DNA of 64,000 bases from Vreelandella olivaria (GTDB lineage Bacteria > Pseudomonadota > Gammaproteobacteria > Pseudomonadales > Halomonadaceae): assembly GCA_004295565.1 (NCBI GenBank), contig AP019416.1, positions 4,402,001-4,466,000 of the forward strand. The letters are read 5' to 3'. Under the pieces are notes generated by a model. It made no database searches and had not been told where the DNA came from. It was given only the letters and a program-made list of their open reading frames with translations. A program made the position numbers and the translations under genes. Shown here piece after piece: positions 29,828 through 38,921 of this stretch. Every line of letters starts with the position of its first letter. The stretch's first letter is position 1.

Positions 29828-30768
29828 TCAGGAACCAATAGGTGACTCAGGCAAGCGTGACTCCCCTGGCGAGAGATCAAAATCGATAGCGACGGTGCTG
29901 TACTCCCCGGTGACGTCAGGGTCGGGCGCATTACCATCGTTATGCAGAGGGAATTCCATGGCCAGGTCGGCACTGGTGACCCCAAACACACAGTCGGATT
30001 CGATGAACAGGTCATCTTGCGGAAAAATCTGGGTAACTAGCGTCTGGTGGCCCGGCGCAGAAATACAGAAATGGATATGCGCAGCACGGAACGGGTGGCG
30101 CCCTTGTGCTCGCAGCATGTCACCGACCAAACCATGGGTCGGGATGGGATAGCTGGCAGGCCGCAGCGTACGGAACCGGTAGCGACCGTTTTCATCGGTA
30201 CGAAACTTGCCGCGCAAGTTCATATGCGGCTGCCGTTCATCCTGGTTTTCGTACAGCCCTTCGGGTGACGCCTGCCACACTTCCACCAGCGCATTAGCCA
30301 ACGGCTGACCGTCGCGGCTCTTGACCTGCCCGGTGACGAATAGCGGAATATCACCGTCATGGGGTTTGTCACGGGCAATATTGGTTCCCGGCGGATATTC
30401 TGGATCTTTGCGTGTATAAAATGGGCCCAGCAGGGCCGGCGAAATTGCTCGTCGGTGCGATCCTGATTCATGATCATGACTAGCGTGGAGAAGCCCAGGG
30501 CATCCGACATCACCATGGTCTCGTTATGGCGATCCTTGGTTAGATGACCTAACTGCGTCACGGCATTGATCGCCGCGGTAAACTCTTCCTCGCTCAGTTT
30601 TACTTCCCGACCAAAGGCATGCAGATGCTTGACCAGACTGGTGAGTATTTCCCTCAAGCGATCATCCTGAGTATGGCTGAACGCCTTAATCACAATATCG
30701 GTAATGTCGTCCGGCGTTGAGGGGATGCCGTGATTGACGATATCTTCCTTTCGGGGCAACTCAAACAT
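29828..30768 (-). CDS. Intradiol ring-cleavage dioxygenase (hydroxyquinol/catechol 1,2-dioxygenase type), frameshifted
   Basis: About 313 residues. The N-terminal alpha-helical dimerisation domain has 'MVMSDALGFSTLVMIMNQ'. The catalytic beta-sandwich follows a frame break near 30439 (expected 'RRALLGPFYTRKDPEYPPG'). Fe(III) ligands can be assigned: Tyr in 'EGLYENQDERQPHM', Tyr in 'RPASYPIPTHGLVG', and both His in 'RAAHIHFCISAPG'. The sequence is nearest in type to hydroxyquinol 1,2-dioxygenases. No maleylacetate reductase or muconate cycloisomerase is nearby, so the actual substrate is open. It lies between a CoA-transferase gene and a TRAP transporter. Confidence 0.87.
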
Positions 30769-30861
30769 GATTCACGCTCCTAGGGAGTGTTGTGCCCACC
30801 GGACACGCCACCCGTTATTACTTGTTATTAATGATGTCTTGCATCGTACAATTGGGGTCAT

Positions 30862-32004
30862 TCAGCGCTGGCGCTGCTTCAACTCCTCAATGATCTCGTC
30901 ATGATGCTCGTTCAATATCGGTGGTGCGCTCACCTCTAGTGGCTTAACGCCATCGAAAGACACAGGTGAACGCACCGTTTCCCACTTGCCGACTTGCGGA
31001 TGCTGAGTGCTGATCCGTAGCTGCAAATGCTTGGCCTGTGGGTCTTCCAGCACCTCGCTGGCGTCGTACATGGGCGCATGCGGCACGTCTTCAGCCTCCA
31101 GTCGTGCTAGCCAGTGCGTGCGAGGCTCTCGAACAAACACCTTACGCAGCACGCCAATCATGGCTTCCTGATTATCGATGCGGCCTTCACGGGTCGAGAA
31201 CCGTGCATCCTGAAGTAGTTCCGGGTAGTCGATAGCATTCGCCAGTCCCTGCCAGAACTTTTCTGGGGACGACATATGTAGCGCCACCCAGTGCCCATCA
31301 GCGCATTCCATCACGTATGACTGAGATACCTGCGGCCGACTGTAGGGGCCCATGATTTCGCCTTCCGAGAGATAATGCGTGAAGGCGTCCAGATTGAAGT
31401 GACACATGGCTTCCATCATCGACACATCCACACGACGCCCTTTACCGGTATGGCTACGCTCGTAAAGCGCGCCCAAAATGCCGTAGGCAGCATAAAAACC
31501 TGACAGAGCGTCGGCCATGGCTGGGCCTACCACGCGCGGGTTTTCCGGATTGATCAATAGCTTAAGAAAGCCGCTTGCGGCTTGAGCGACCGTGTCATAG
31601 CTGGGACGATTAGCGTAAGGACCGTCGTTGCCAAAGCCGCTTATGGCGCAATAAATCAGCTGAGGGTTGACAGCACGCAGCTCTTCCTCGCCCGCCCCCA
31701 AACGCTCCGCCGTACCAGGGCGGAAGTTTTGAATGTATACGTCAGCATCGCTGATCAAGTCGTGAAAGATCGCTCGATCATTGGCTTCTTTGGTATTCAG
31801 CGCAATGCTGCGTTTGTTGCGGTTATAGGTTTGATAATGCGGGCTATAAAGTCCGCCCTTGAAGGCGCGGAACGGATCGCCTTTACCCGGCAGCTCCACC
31901 TTAATCACGTTCGCGCCCAGATCAGCCAGCATCATGCCGGCTGCCGGGCCCGTGATGAAGGTGCCCTGCTCGATCACCGTAATACCTTCCAAAACCTTTA
32001 TCAT
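30862..32004 (-). CDS. CaiB/BaiF (family III) CoA-transferase
   Basis: 380 residues from the ATG at 32004 (MIKVLEGITVIEQGTFITGP). It contains the family III signature 'LADLGANVIKVELPGKGDPF', 'QNFRPGTAERLGAG' and 'YDTVAQAASGFL'. The catalytic Asp is probably in 'GPAMADALSGFYAAYGIL'. The enzyme moves CoA between carboxylic acids, so it would activate an acid intermediate. Its frame is intact; an apparent 557-residue reading frame that joins it to the upstream lyase arises only because a frame error removed the lyase stop. It sits next to the citryl-CoA-lyase-like gene, implying that the CoA ester is cleaved by that enzyme. Confidence 0.9.
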   Translation of the reverse strand: MIKVLEGITVIEQGTFITGPAAGMMLADLGANVIKVELPGKGDPFRAFKGGLYSPHYQTYNRNKRSIALNTKEANDRAIFHDLISDADVYIQNFRPGTAERLGAGEEELRAVNPQLIYCAISGFGNDGPYANRPSYDTVAQAASGFLKLLINPENPRVVGPAMADALSGFYAAYGILGALYERSHTGKGRRVDVSMMEAMCHFNLDAFTHYLSEGEIMGPYSRPQVSQSYVMECADGHWVALHMSSPEKFWQGLANAIDYPELLQDARFSTREGRIDNQEAMIGVLRKVFVREPRTHWLARLEAEDVPHAPMYDASEVLEDPQAKHLQLRISTQHPQVGKWETVRSPVSFDGVKPLEVSAPPILNEHHDEIIEELKQRQR

Positions 32005-32033
32005 TGTCGTTGCCTCTAATCGCTGTCGCTGAC

Positions 32034-32831
32034 TTAACGCTTGTAACCGGGCGGAAAGTCGCCGGTGTATTCCAGGTGCTGTGTGGCTTGGTAAGAGAGC
32101 AAATCCGCAAGGCTGTTCGGACTCTTCAAGCATGTGTGCGATCAGGCTGGCCGTACGCGCCAGAATGGGTATGCCCCTCAGTGCATTTAACGGGAACCCT
32201 GCACCAAGCAATACCGCGGGGATGGCGGCAGACACATTGAGTTTCAGGTCTTTACCAATGATTTCGGGGATGACGGCTTCAACCGCATCGGCAATTTCCA
32301 CGAAGCGCAGATCGGCACCGGCTTCACGAGCAACTCTGAACAGCGCTTCGACGCGCGGGTCACGCGCTTTGTGCAACGGATGGCCGTACCCTGGAATCGG
32401 CTTGCGCTCATGACGCATGGCCGTAACTGCATCAAAAGCGGCCTGCTTGACGGACTTGCCTTCATCAACCTGACGGGCAATATCATCAAATAACACCCCG
32501 GCGTTTTGAGACGCCCCAAGATGACCGAGCCACACCCTAAGATGCCTGCCGCCACTGCACCTTGCAGGGCTTCAGGAGCAGCAGCGTAGGTCATACGCGA
32601 TGCCTGCACGCTAGGGACTAAACCGTGCTCAGCAATAGCTACCAGAGTGGCGTCCAACACCCTGCGGCGGGTCTCATTGGCAGGTTGACCGGTAAGTAGC
32701 AGCAAAAAGTAGTCGGAGAAGGAGGTTTGCCCAATCAGATCCTGGCAAAGATCCTTGCCTCTCACCACGATAGCGTCGGCATCCGACGTGCTGATGGCTG
32801 TTTTTGGTATTGTTTCGCGCCCTATCTTCAT
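32034..32831 (-). CDS. Citryl-CoA lyase-like protein (citrate synthase superfamily), frameshifted
   Basis: About 265 residues, much shorter than citrate synthase (~430) but the size of stand-alone citrate-synthase-like lyases. 'FLLLLTGQPANETRRRVLDA' and 'VRGKDLCQDLIGQTSFSDYF' form the N-terminal part; catalytic His is in 'PIPGYGHPLHKARDPR'. Two frame breaks: near 32518 ('GCGSVWLGHLGASQNAG') and near 32078. After the second the true C-terminus 'YQATQHLEYTGDFPPGYKR' ends at a TAA at 32034. It should split a citryl-CoA-like ester to an oxoacid and acetyl-CoA. It is the first gene of the operon and divergent from a LysR gene. Confidence 0.8.
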
Positions 32832-33008
32832 ATGCCGCTCCGCTAGTCAGGGAGAGAGGAGAACGTCAGGGTGACGGTCACGCTCATCGGGGAAATTACT
32901 TGCTGCAAATGAATATAGAAGCGATAAATAATGAATAAAAATGATTAATTCACATAAAAACGATCGATGATATCGATCACAATAGCCAGTTTTCAGGAAG
33001 GTCATGCC
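32832..33008. promoter_or_regulatory. Divergent promoter region of the dioxygenase/TRAP operon
   Basis: 177 bp between the lyase gene (leftward) and the LysR gene (rightward). It is AT rich (32930-32985), with the dyad ATCGATGATATCGAT at 32965-32979 fitting a LysR site. This should be where the divergent LysR protein acts. Confidence 0.5.
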
Positions 33009-33895
33009 ATGGAACTGCGCCATATGCGCTACTTTGTCGCCATTGTTGAAACGCTTAACTTCACCCGCGCCGCCCAGCGCGTACACGTCACCAATCGACG
33101 CTATCGCATCAAATTCGCCAGTTAGAAGAGGAGTTAGGCCAGCGGCTATTTGAACGAGTGGGCAAAAAGTGATACTCACCGAAGCTGGACGGAGCCTGCT
33201 TGAGCACGTAGTACCCATTCTTAGGAAGGTTGATCAAGCCATTGGGGCAATGAAGGCAACACCGGATGATTTATATGGAGAATTGCATATTGCGGCGACC
33301 CATAGCTTTAACGTTCAACTTATCCCGTTGTGCCTCTCAATCTTTTTTACAACGGCTGCCAAATTTAAAAGTGGCTGTGGAAGAGTTCGCTGGAGATCAA
33401 ATCAGTGAGCGTTTAATGAGTGGCGATTTAGACATGGGTATTTCCTATCGTCCGGCAATACCCCATGGTTTACGCTTTGAACCGCTTTACAATGAGGAGC
33501 TCAAACTGATTGTGGCTAGCAATCACCCGCTTGCAAAGCGTAAGAGGCTGCGCATGGTCGAGCTCAATGGCCAACGCATGACGTTATTGTCGCCGCATTT
33601 TTCAACGCGCCAAATGCTGGACGAGTGTTTCGAAGCGGCTGGAGCTCGGCCCCAAATTGTCGCCGAGCTTAACGCTATCTCACCTATGATTGAGCTCGTC
33701 AGACGCACGGATCTGTGCAGCATCGTGTCAGAAAATGCCTTAGCAAACGAACCAGGCGTTAAGGCAATTCCTCTCGAAAGCCCAACGCCAGTGCGCACCC
33801 CAGGTTTGTTATGGCCGCCGCAATCTGAGCGTCCCGCTGCTAGCCGCTTTATGGCTGAGATAATTCGCGACATTGTTAGACAAGGAATCGCGTAA
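33009..33895 (+). CDS. LysR-family regulator (CynR-like), several frame breaks
   Basis: About 296 residues, starting MELRHMRYFVAIVETLNFTR. The HTH helix reads 'VHVTQSTLSHQIRQLEEELG' once single missing bases near 33091 and 33120 are allowed for; a further break near 33170 precedes 'LTEAGRSLLEHVVPIL' and another near 33345 lies in a T run. The ligand domain 'AVEEFAGDQISERLMSGDLD' and 'IPHGLRFEPLYNEELKLIVA' resembles CynR/CbbR types. It is divergent from the lyase/CoA-transferase/dioxygenase operon and is its likely regulator. Confidence 0.83.
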
Positions 33896-33921
33896 AATTA
33901 GTTCCAGGTTGCTTTCTTAGC

Positions 33922-34803
33922 TCACCAATTCCACTCACTGCACGCCACCGCATTGTGGGCGTGCAGGCTCTCGGCGTGCACCACCTTGAGCTGAAAGCCG
34001 GTAACGCCCGGTGCTTGCCGCAGGGCTTTATCTACACGCCTTGCCGCGTCTTCACAGAACATCAGGTTTTGCCCGTTGGCGAGGGCAAACGCCTGCTCGT
34101 CAATGCGCTTCACGGCGGTTTGCAGTGCCGTACCTAGCGCCTTTTCGATACGATCAATCAAGCGCTCAATGGGGAGCTCGTCCTCAGCTAAACGTAACGT
34201 GCACTCCACAAAGCTACGCTGACTATGGGGCGTCGCCAGGATGCCCTCTTCACTCCCCAGCCATGCCGATACCGCCGATTGGGTTAGCGGGATTTCCGAG
34301 AAGTCCTCCTCAAAGGCCTGTTGAATCAACTGCCGCGCCAGCGCGGCCGAGCAGGGGCAAGTAGATGAATAGCCCACTGTGAGCCCCAGCTCGGCCTGTA
34401 AACCCTCTGGGGTTAATTGGCATCGCAATGTGAAGGGATAGCTTTTCCACCCAGTCAATGGGCTGATCAGCGCTTCCCGCTTGAGTGGCAGCTCACCTTC
34501 CACATTAAGATACGCATGCTGGGATACCCCTCTTGGCTGGTTAAAAACGCGCTCAATATATCTTTAACCGTTGGCAAGGTGAGGCGCTGCGTCCTCTAGC
34601 GAGGACAATCCCAAATAAAGACGCGACATATGAATACCTCGCGCGTCGGCATCATCAAGGCTTACCCCTGCATCCAGTTTGGCTGTCAAGCTGCGAGTGC
34701 CAAACTGGATAGGTAACGCAATGCCCTCCATCCCCACCCAGGTCAAGGTACTCGTTAAGCGAGTGGTTTGGCTGGCGACATCGGGTAAGGTTAAAACGGT
34801 CAT
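33922..34803 (-). CDS. folE2: GTP cyclohydrolase FolE2 (zinc-independent), frameshifted
   Basis: Type IB GTP cyclohydrolase, about 295 residues, catalysing the first step of tetrahydrofolate synthesis without requiring zinc. N-terminal part 'DADARGIHMSRLYLGL' and the metal-binding/catalytic motif 'YSSTCPCSAALARQL' are diagnostic, as is 'GQNLMFCEDAARRVDKAL'. Two frame breaks near 34575 and 34515 ('LPTVKDILSAFLTSQEGYPS'). It is last in the znuCB-DUF1826-dksA2 series, and FolE2 typically replaces zinc-dependent FolE under zinc limitation under Zur control. The ATG overlaps the stop of the small upstream ORF (ATGA). Confidence 0.92.
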
Positions 34804-34952
34804 TGGACTACCTCTTGAGAGGAGTGGAAGAAGTTGTAGAGCTCAGCCACGGCTTCAGGCGCCACATTTTGGGTAATCAACACAAGACGCGGTCGCCCAC
34901 ACTGTTGGCTGGCAGGGGCGCTGGCGGATGAAATAAATGATGGTGCTTGCAC
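34800..34952 (-). CDS. Small 50-residue protein between dksA2 and folE2
   Basis: GTG at 34952 lies 7 bp after the dksA2 stop, and the TGA at 34800-34802 overlaps the folE2 ATG, which is tight operon packing. The product starts MQAPSFISSASAPASQQCGR and continues PRLVLITQNVAPEAVAELYN. The second half resembles the last strand and helix of CobW/ZigA-type zinc GTPases (pattern '.LV.I.QN....A...L'), so this may be a relict or stand-alone copy of such a C-terminal domain. No independent function can be assigned. No strong ribosome binding site is seen; translational coupling would explain that. Note that sequence errors nearby could alter this frame. Confidence 0.45.
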   Translation of the reverse strand: MQAPSFISSASAPASQQCGRPRLVLITQNVAPEAVAELYNFFHSSQEVVQ

Positions 34953-34958
34953 AACACT

Positions 34959-35466
34959 TTACTCCCACCTTGCTTTGCGATAATGGTGTTCCTGTTGCTC
35001 CTGGCGCTCTTTCGCCTCAATGCAGAGCTTCGCGGTGGGCCTGAACATCAGCCTGGCCAGGCCAATAGGCTCGCCAGTCTGTTCGCAGTAACCGTACTCG
35101 CCGCTCTCAATGCGTTTTAAGGCTGCCTCAATATTATTAAGCAAGCGGCTCTCGCGATCCGCTTGGCGCAATGCCAACCGCAGCTCCTCTTCAAAGGAGG
35201 CTTGATCCGATTCGTCACTGTCGCGCTCACGGGAGGCGATGACGTCCTTCATCTCTTAAGTGCGTTTCAATCTCGGCGCGTTCGGCCAGCAGTCGATGCC
35301 GGAAAAATCTCAATTGCTCGTCGTTCATATAGTCACTGGCGGGCATGGCCAGTAGCTTGGCTTCCCAAGCTTTTTCAGATGACTCACTCTGGAAGCCAAC
35401 GCTAACCGACTTTTCATCCGCACTTTGGTTACTAATATGCTGCCTATCCATACTTTGGTTACCCAT
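34959..35466 (-). CDS. dksA2: Zinc-independent DksA paralogue (DksA2), frameshifted
   Basis: DksA/TraR family RNA polymerase-binding protein of about 168 residues. 'MPASDYMNDEQLRFFRHRLL' is the DksA N-terminal signature; the coiled coil follows a frame break near 35258. The C-terminal finger is 'GYCEQTGEPIG' and 'RPTAKLCIEAKE': cysteine pairs CxxC/CxxC are changed to CxxT/CxxA, as in Pseudomonas DksA2, which works without zinc. The ATG at 35466 follows GGGGAG; the first ~40 residues are a polar extension. Its presence beside znu genes and folE2 indicates a zinc-starvation substitute for DksA. Confidence 0.88.
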
Positions 35467-35547
35467 TCATTGCTCCCCGATAATAACCTGATCAAGAACA
35501 TCCCCCCTCTCGTTGCTGATCGTGCCCAGTGGTCGAGATAGCAGCTA

Positions 35548-36249
35548 TTAAGCAGGATCAATACTCATCAGCAGGCGTTTGCTACCGTTTTCCAGCGCCG
35601 GGCTTCTATGCACCAAGCCTCGCTCTTCGCAGCCAACCCAACCACTTCCTTTGATTAACGCGATATCACCCGGCGCAAGGCGCTGAATAGCACTGGTGTC
35701 GGTTGCGATATCGGGCCGGTCAGGGTGCGGCGCGCCCAGGCCTTCACGGTTAATGGCGTACTCTGGCAGCCATTCACTACCCGGCCCGAAATAGGTAGTT
35801 ACCATGCGCACCGGGAGGTTGTCGCAGTGAAAGCGCGGGCACATGGCGCTGTTCAGCAAGCGCAAGCGGATACCGACGGTTTGGGTATCGAACAGAAAGG
35901 CGACCGCTTCGGCAATCGTCGCCATATCCTCAACCAGCGGGGCAGCCGCATCCGGGGCGGGCAGGTGGCGAAGCAGGTCAGCGGCGAAGGTTTCATCAGG
36001 ATGACCAAGCCAACTATATTGCCAGGCGCGCTCCGTTTGGCACTGCGCCTGGGCGCTGAAGGCGATATCGGCAGGCAGAGGGCGTTGGAAGATAGCGATG
36101 TTAATGGCGTCTTCAAAGATGCGCGGCAGCACGCTGATGTCGTGATCACAAGCAGCATGCTCTGGCAGGGTCAATTGAGTAGTGGGGAGTAGTGAAGACA
36201 TACGCGAAGACATAAATGACTCCATAAGCGTTCTTGAGATAGCCGTCAT
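35548..36249 (-). CDS. DUF1826 protein of the zinc-starvation operon
   Basis: 233 residues, intact. Recognised by 'TIAEAVAFLFDTQTVGIRLR', 'FHCDNLPVRMVTTYFGPGSE' and 'GCEERGLVHRSPALENGSKR', which are conserved in DUF1826. The conserved His/Asp (FHCDN) and later His (GLVHRSP) plus Arg resemble a cupin/2-oxoglutarate-oxygenase type metal site, but no activity is known. Its ATG overlaps the znuB stop (TAATG), so it is cotranscribed with znuCB. Members are regularly found near Zur-controlled genes, so a zinc-homeostasis role is inferred. Confidence 0.85.
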   Translation of the reverse strand: MTAISRTLMESFMSSRMSSLLPTTQLTLPEHAACDHDISVLPRIFEDAINIAIFQRPLPADIAFSAQAQCQTERAWQYSWLGHPDETFAADLLRHLPAPDAAAPLVEDMATIAEAVAFLFDTQTVGIRLRLLNSAMCPRFHCDNLPVRMVTTYFGPGSEWLPEYAINREGLGAPHPDRPDIATDTSAIQRLAPGDIALIKGSGWVGCEERGLVHRSPALENGSKRLLMSIDPA

Positions 36250-37055
36250 TAGATGCGCTGACGAAAGAGGCGCCAGCCTTGTGTCGTGATCGTCGCCAGG
36301 GTAAACAGCGCAGCGGCGAGCGTGACAATCGTCGGGCCGGTCGGGGTGTCCATCACATAAGCGGTTCTAAGCCCCGCCGTCACCGACAGTATGGCGACCC
36401 CAGCAGCGACAATCGCCATGACTTCTGGCGTGCGGCAAAACGGGCGAGCCGTGGCCGCCGGGATGATCAACAAGGCGGCGATCAGCAGCACGCCCACCAC
36501 TTTTAGCGCCACGGCTACGACCAGCGCCAGCGCTAGGGTGAGTACCAACTGTTCGCGGCGCGGCTGGATGCCGCTGGCATGGGCAAGCTCGTCGCTTAAT
36601 GTCGCGGTCAATAGGGATGACCAGCGCCAGAAAATCAGTATTAGCACCAGCGCTACACCGCCGCCGATGATCCATAGGTCGTTTTTGCCGACGGCCAAAA
36701 TATCGCCAAACAGATAAGCATTGAGATCAATGCGCACCCCGGCAAGAAACGACACCGCCACCAGGCCGACGGCCAAGGCAGAGTGCGCCATCACACCCAG
36801 CAGGGTATCCATGGCATAGCCACGCCCACTGAGCAGTGACACACAGCTCGCCATCACCAGGGCAACCGTCAGCACCCCCAAGAAGATGGAGACGTTCAGT
36901 AACAGCGCTAATGCGACGCCCAGAATGGCGGCATGCGCTGTTGCATCACCGAAGTAGGCCATGCGCCGCCACACCACGAAACACCCCAGCGGCGCAGCCG
37001 CCATCGCCACCAGCACCCCGGCTAACATGGCACGCCACATAAAATCATCCAGCAT
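36249..37055 (-). CDS. znuB: Zinc ABC transporter permease ZnuB
   Basis: 268-residue inner-membrane permease, intact, with eight or so hydrophobic segments starting 'MLDDFMWRAMLAGVLVAMAA'. 'GCFVVWRRMAYFGDATAHAA' and 'DELAHASGIQPRREQLVLTL' (the EAA-like loop that contacts ZnuC) are typical for ZnuB. It overlaps znuC by 11 nt and DUF1826 by one base. Together with ZnuA and ZnuC it brings zinc into the cytoplasm. Confidence 0.95.
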   Translation of the reverse strand: MLDDFMWRAMLAGVLVAMAAAPLGCFVVWRRMAYFGDATAHAAILGVALALLLNVSIFLGVLTVALVMASCVSLLSGRGYAMDTLLGVMAHSALAVGLVAVSFLAGVRIDLNAYLFGDILAVGKNDLWIIGGGVALVLILIFWRWSSLLTATLSDELAHASGIQPRREQLVLTLALALVVAVALKVVGVLLIAALLIIPAATARPFCRTPEVMAIVAAGVAILSVTAGLRTAYVMDTPTGPTIVTLAAALFTLATITTQGWRLFRQRI

Positions 37056-37797
37056 TGGCGGCCTCCTGATGCTGATGGCGGTAGAGGGCTAATGTCTGGG
37101 CAGTCTGGTCGCCAAACAGCGACTGATAATCTGGAGATGAGGCAACGTGTTCAGGCTTGCCTTCGCAACAGACAAAGCGATTCAGGCACAGCACGTGATC
37201 GGCGGTGCGCATAACGACGTGGAGATCATGACTCACCATCAACACAGCGCAACCGTAGGTGCGGCGCACGGTTTCGATATGCTGATAGAACTCAGCGGTA
37301 CCCCGGTAGTCCAGCCCTTGTGTCGCCTCATCGAGAATCAAAATATCGGGCTTTACCAGCAGCGCCCGGGCGAGCAGCACGCGCTGGAACTGGCCGCCCG
37401 ACAGTTCGCTCATGGCGGCGTGAATCAGCGCCTCAGCACCGGCATCTTCCAGCGCCTTGTGTACATCGCGATTCGCATGGCGACGCGGCAAGTTGATAAA
37501 GCGTTTGACCGTCATGGGCAGGGTGGGATCCAAGTGAAGCCGCTGCGGCACATAGCCGATGCGCTGCTGTGGCGCGATAGTCACCTGACCCGATGTGGGC
37601 GTTACCGCACCGATCAGGGTTTTTACCAGCGTGGATTTTCCCGAGCCGTTGGGGCCAATCAGGGTCACGACCTGTGCTCGATACAAGTCGAGATTGATGT
37701 TCTCAAGAATCTGCTGTCCACCGAAGCGGACGTTCAGTTGGCGAACGCTCAGGATCGCATCGCTCTCAGGAGGGTGAGCAAGCCGCATAGTTAACAT
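37045..37797 (-). CDS. znuC: Zinc ABC transporter ATPase ZnuC
   Basis: 250 residues, intact. Walker A 'LIGPNGSGKSTLVKTL', signature 'LSGGQFQRVLLARAL', Walker B 'PDILILDEATQGLDYRG' and H-loop 'VLMVSHDLHVVM'. The C-terminal segment 'HVLCLNRFVCCEGKPEHV' is characteristic of ZnuC. The start at 37797 (MLTMRLAH) lies about 20 bp from the Zur-like palindrome, so repression can act directly on this arm. Confidence 0.95.
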   Translation of the reverse strand: MLTMRLAHPPESDAILSVRQLNVRFGGQQILENINLDLYRAQVVTLIGPNGSGKSTLVKTLIGAVTPTSGQVTIAPQQRIGYVPQRLHLDPTLPMTVKRFINLPRRHANRDVHKALEDAGAEALIHAAMSELSGGQFQRVLLARALLVKPDILILDEATQGLDYRGTAEFYQHIETVRRTYGCAVLMVSHDLHVVMRTADHVLCLNRFVCCEGKPEHVASSPDYQSLFGDQTAQTLALYRHQHQEAANAG

Positions 37798-37816
37798 TCA
37801 CTCTCAACATATTTGT

Positions 37817-37830
37817 TATGTTATAACATA
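37817..37830. promoter_or_regulatory. Zur-box-like palindrome between znuC and znuA
   Basis: TATGTTATAACATA is a perfect 14-bp palindrome in an AT-rich context (ATTTGTTATGTTATAACATA). It matches the gammaproteobacterial Zur consensus core TGTTATA..TATAACA in composition and symmetry and lies between the divergent znuC and znuA genes. Zinc-bound Zur would repress both arms. Confidence 0.78.
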
Positions 37831-37900
37831 TGAGGGAAGTGTAGGCGAGCCTCGGCTCACTGTTACGTTTATTCACCGTCACTTTTATCAGGAGAACCCC

Positions 37901-38921
37901 ATGAACAACCGTTTAGCTCGTTTAGCATGGCCGCTACTGGCGGCTTTCCCCCTGTGGCCGCCGCTGATGTGCCACGTGTTGCGGTGGATATTCCGCCCGT
38001 CTATTCGCTTGTTTCCAAGGTGATGGGGAGCGCGGCGCGCCTGAGCTGTTTATTCAGCCCGGCGCTTCACCCCATGGTTATTCACTACGGCCTTCTGAAG
38101 CGCAATCACTCGATGATGCTGATCTGGTCATATGGGTAAGCGACGCGCTCACCCCCTGGCTATCAGGGCCTATTGAAAACCTAGCAGGGGATGCACGCCA
38201 TCTTGAGCTAATGGATGTGTCCGGAATCAAGACATTGGAATACCGCGAAGGCGTGACCTTTGCGCTCAACGGTGTTGATGAACACGGTCACGATGGACAT
38301 GATCATGATGAGCATGATCACGGCCATGAAGACAGCCATGACGAAAGTGGGCACGATCATAACCACGACCATCACGATCACCACGGTCATGATCACAGCC
38401 ATACCGGTATGAATCCGCATGCTTGGCTGGATCCGGCCAATGCACGCCGCTGGCTTGATGCCATCGCCGAGCAGCTAAGTGAGATCGACCCTGACAACGC
38501 CGCGTACTATCGCGACAACGCCGGCCAGGGGAAAGAGGAGTTAACCAGTCTTCAGGCACATATCCAGGATCGTTTGGCCAGCAGCGCCGACACACGCTTT
38601 ATTGTTTTCCATGATGCTTACCAGTATTTCGAGGAGGCCTTTAACGTTCACGCGGCAGGGGCCATTTCCATCGGCGATGCCTCTTCACCTAGCCCTGCAC
38701 GTATTGAGAAACTGCAGACGCTGGTGAATGACGAAAATATCCAGTGCGTGTTTAGTGAACCCCAGTTCAATCCGCAGATGGTCAATAACGTTTTCGGGGA
38801 TACGTCGGCTTATATCGGCGTCATGGATCCCTTGGGCGTGGGTCTGACGCTGGATGTTGGCCTTTACGATGCGCTACTGGAACAGCTGGCCAATGAGATT
38901 ACGCGCTGCACTGACGGCTAA
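37901..38921 (+). CDS. znuA: Zinc-binding periplasmic protein ZnuA, frameshifted
   Basis: About 340 residues; ATG at 37901 follows AGGAG. Frame breaks near 37945 and 38035 divide the N-terminal part ('DVPRVAVDIPPVYSLVSKVM', then 'GASPHGYSLRPSEAQSLDDA' with the first zinc His). From ~38120 the frame is intact: a long His/Asp-rich loop (38270-38400, repeated HDHD/GHDH), 'TGMNPHAWLDPANARRWLDA' with the second zinc His, 'RFIVFHDAYQYFEEAF' with the third, and 'VFSEPQFNPQMV'. It is the receptor of the ZnuABC importer and is divergent from znuC across the Zur-like box. Confidence 0.93.

Noticed and set aside
30862-32535. Apparent 557-residue fusion of a citrate-synthase-like lyase with a CoA-transferase
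   Set aside because: The join runs through a nonsense segment (SHTAPGIHRRLSARLQ...). Another frame gives the proper lyase C-terminus and a TAA at 32034, and the CoA-transferase has its own ATG at 32004. The fusion is a frame-error artefact.
38208-38420. Minus-strand reading frame rich in Val/Met across the znuA His-rich loop
   Set aside because: It is the antisense shadow of the repeated His/Asp codons of znuA and has no start signal.
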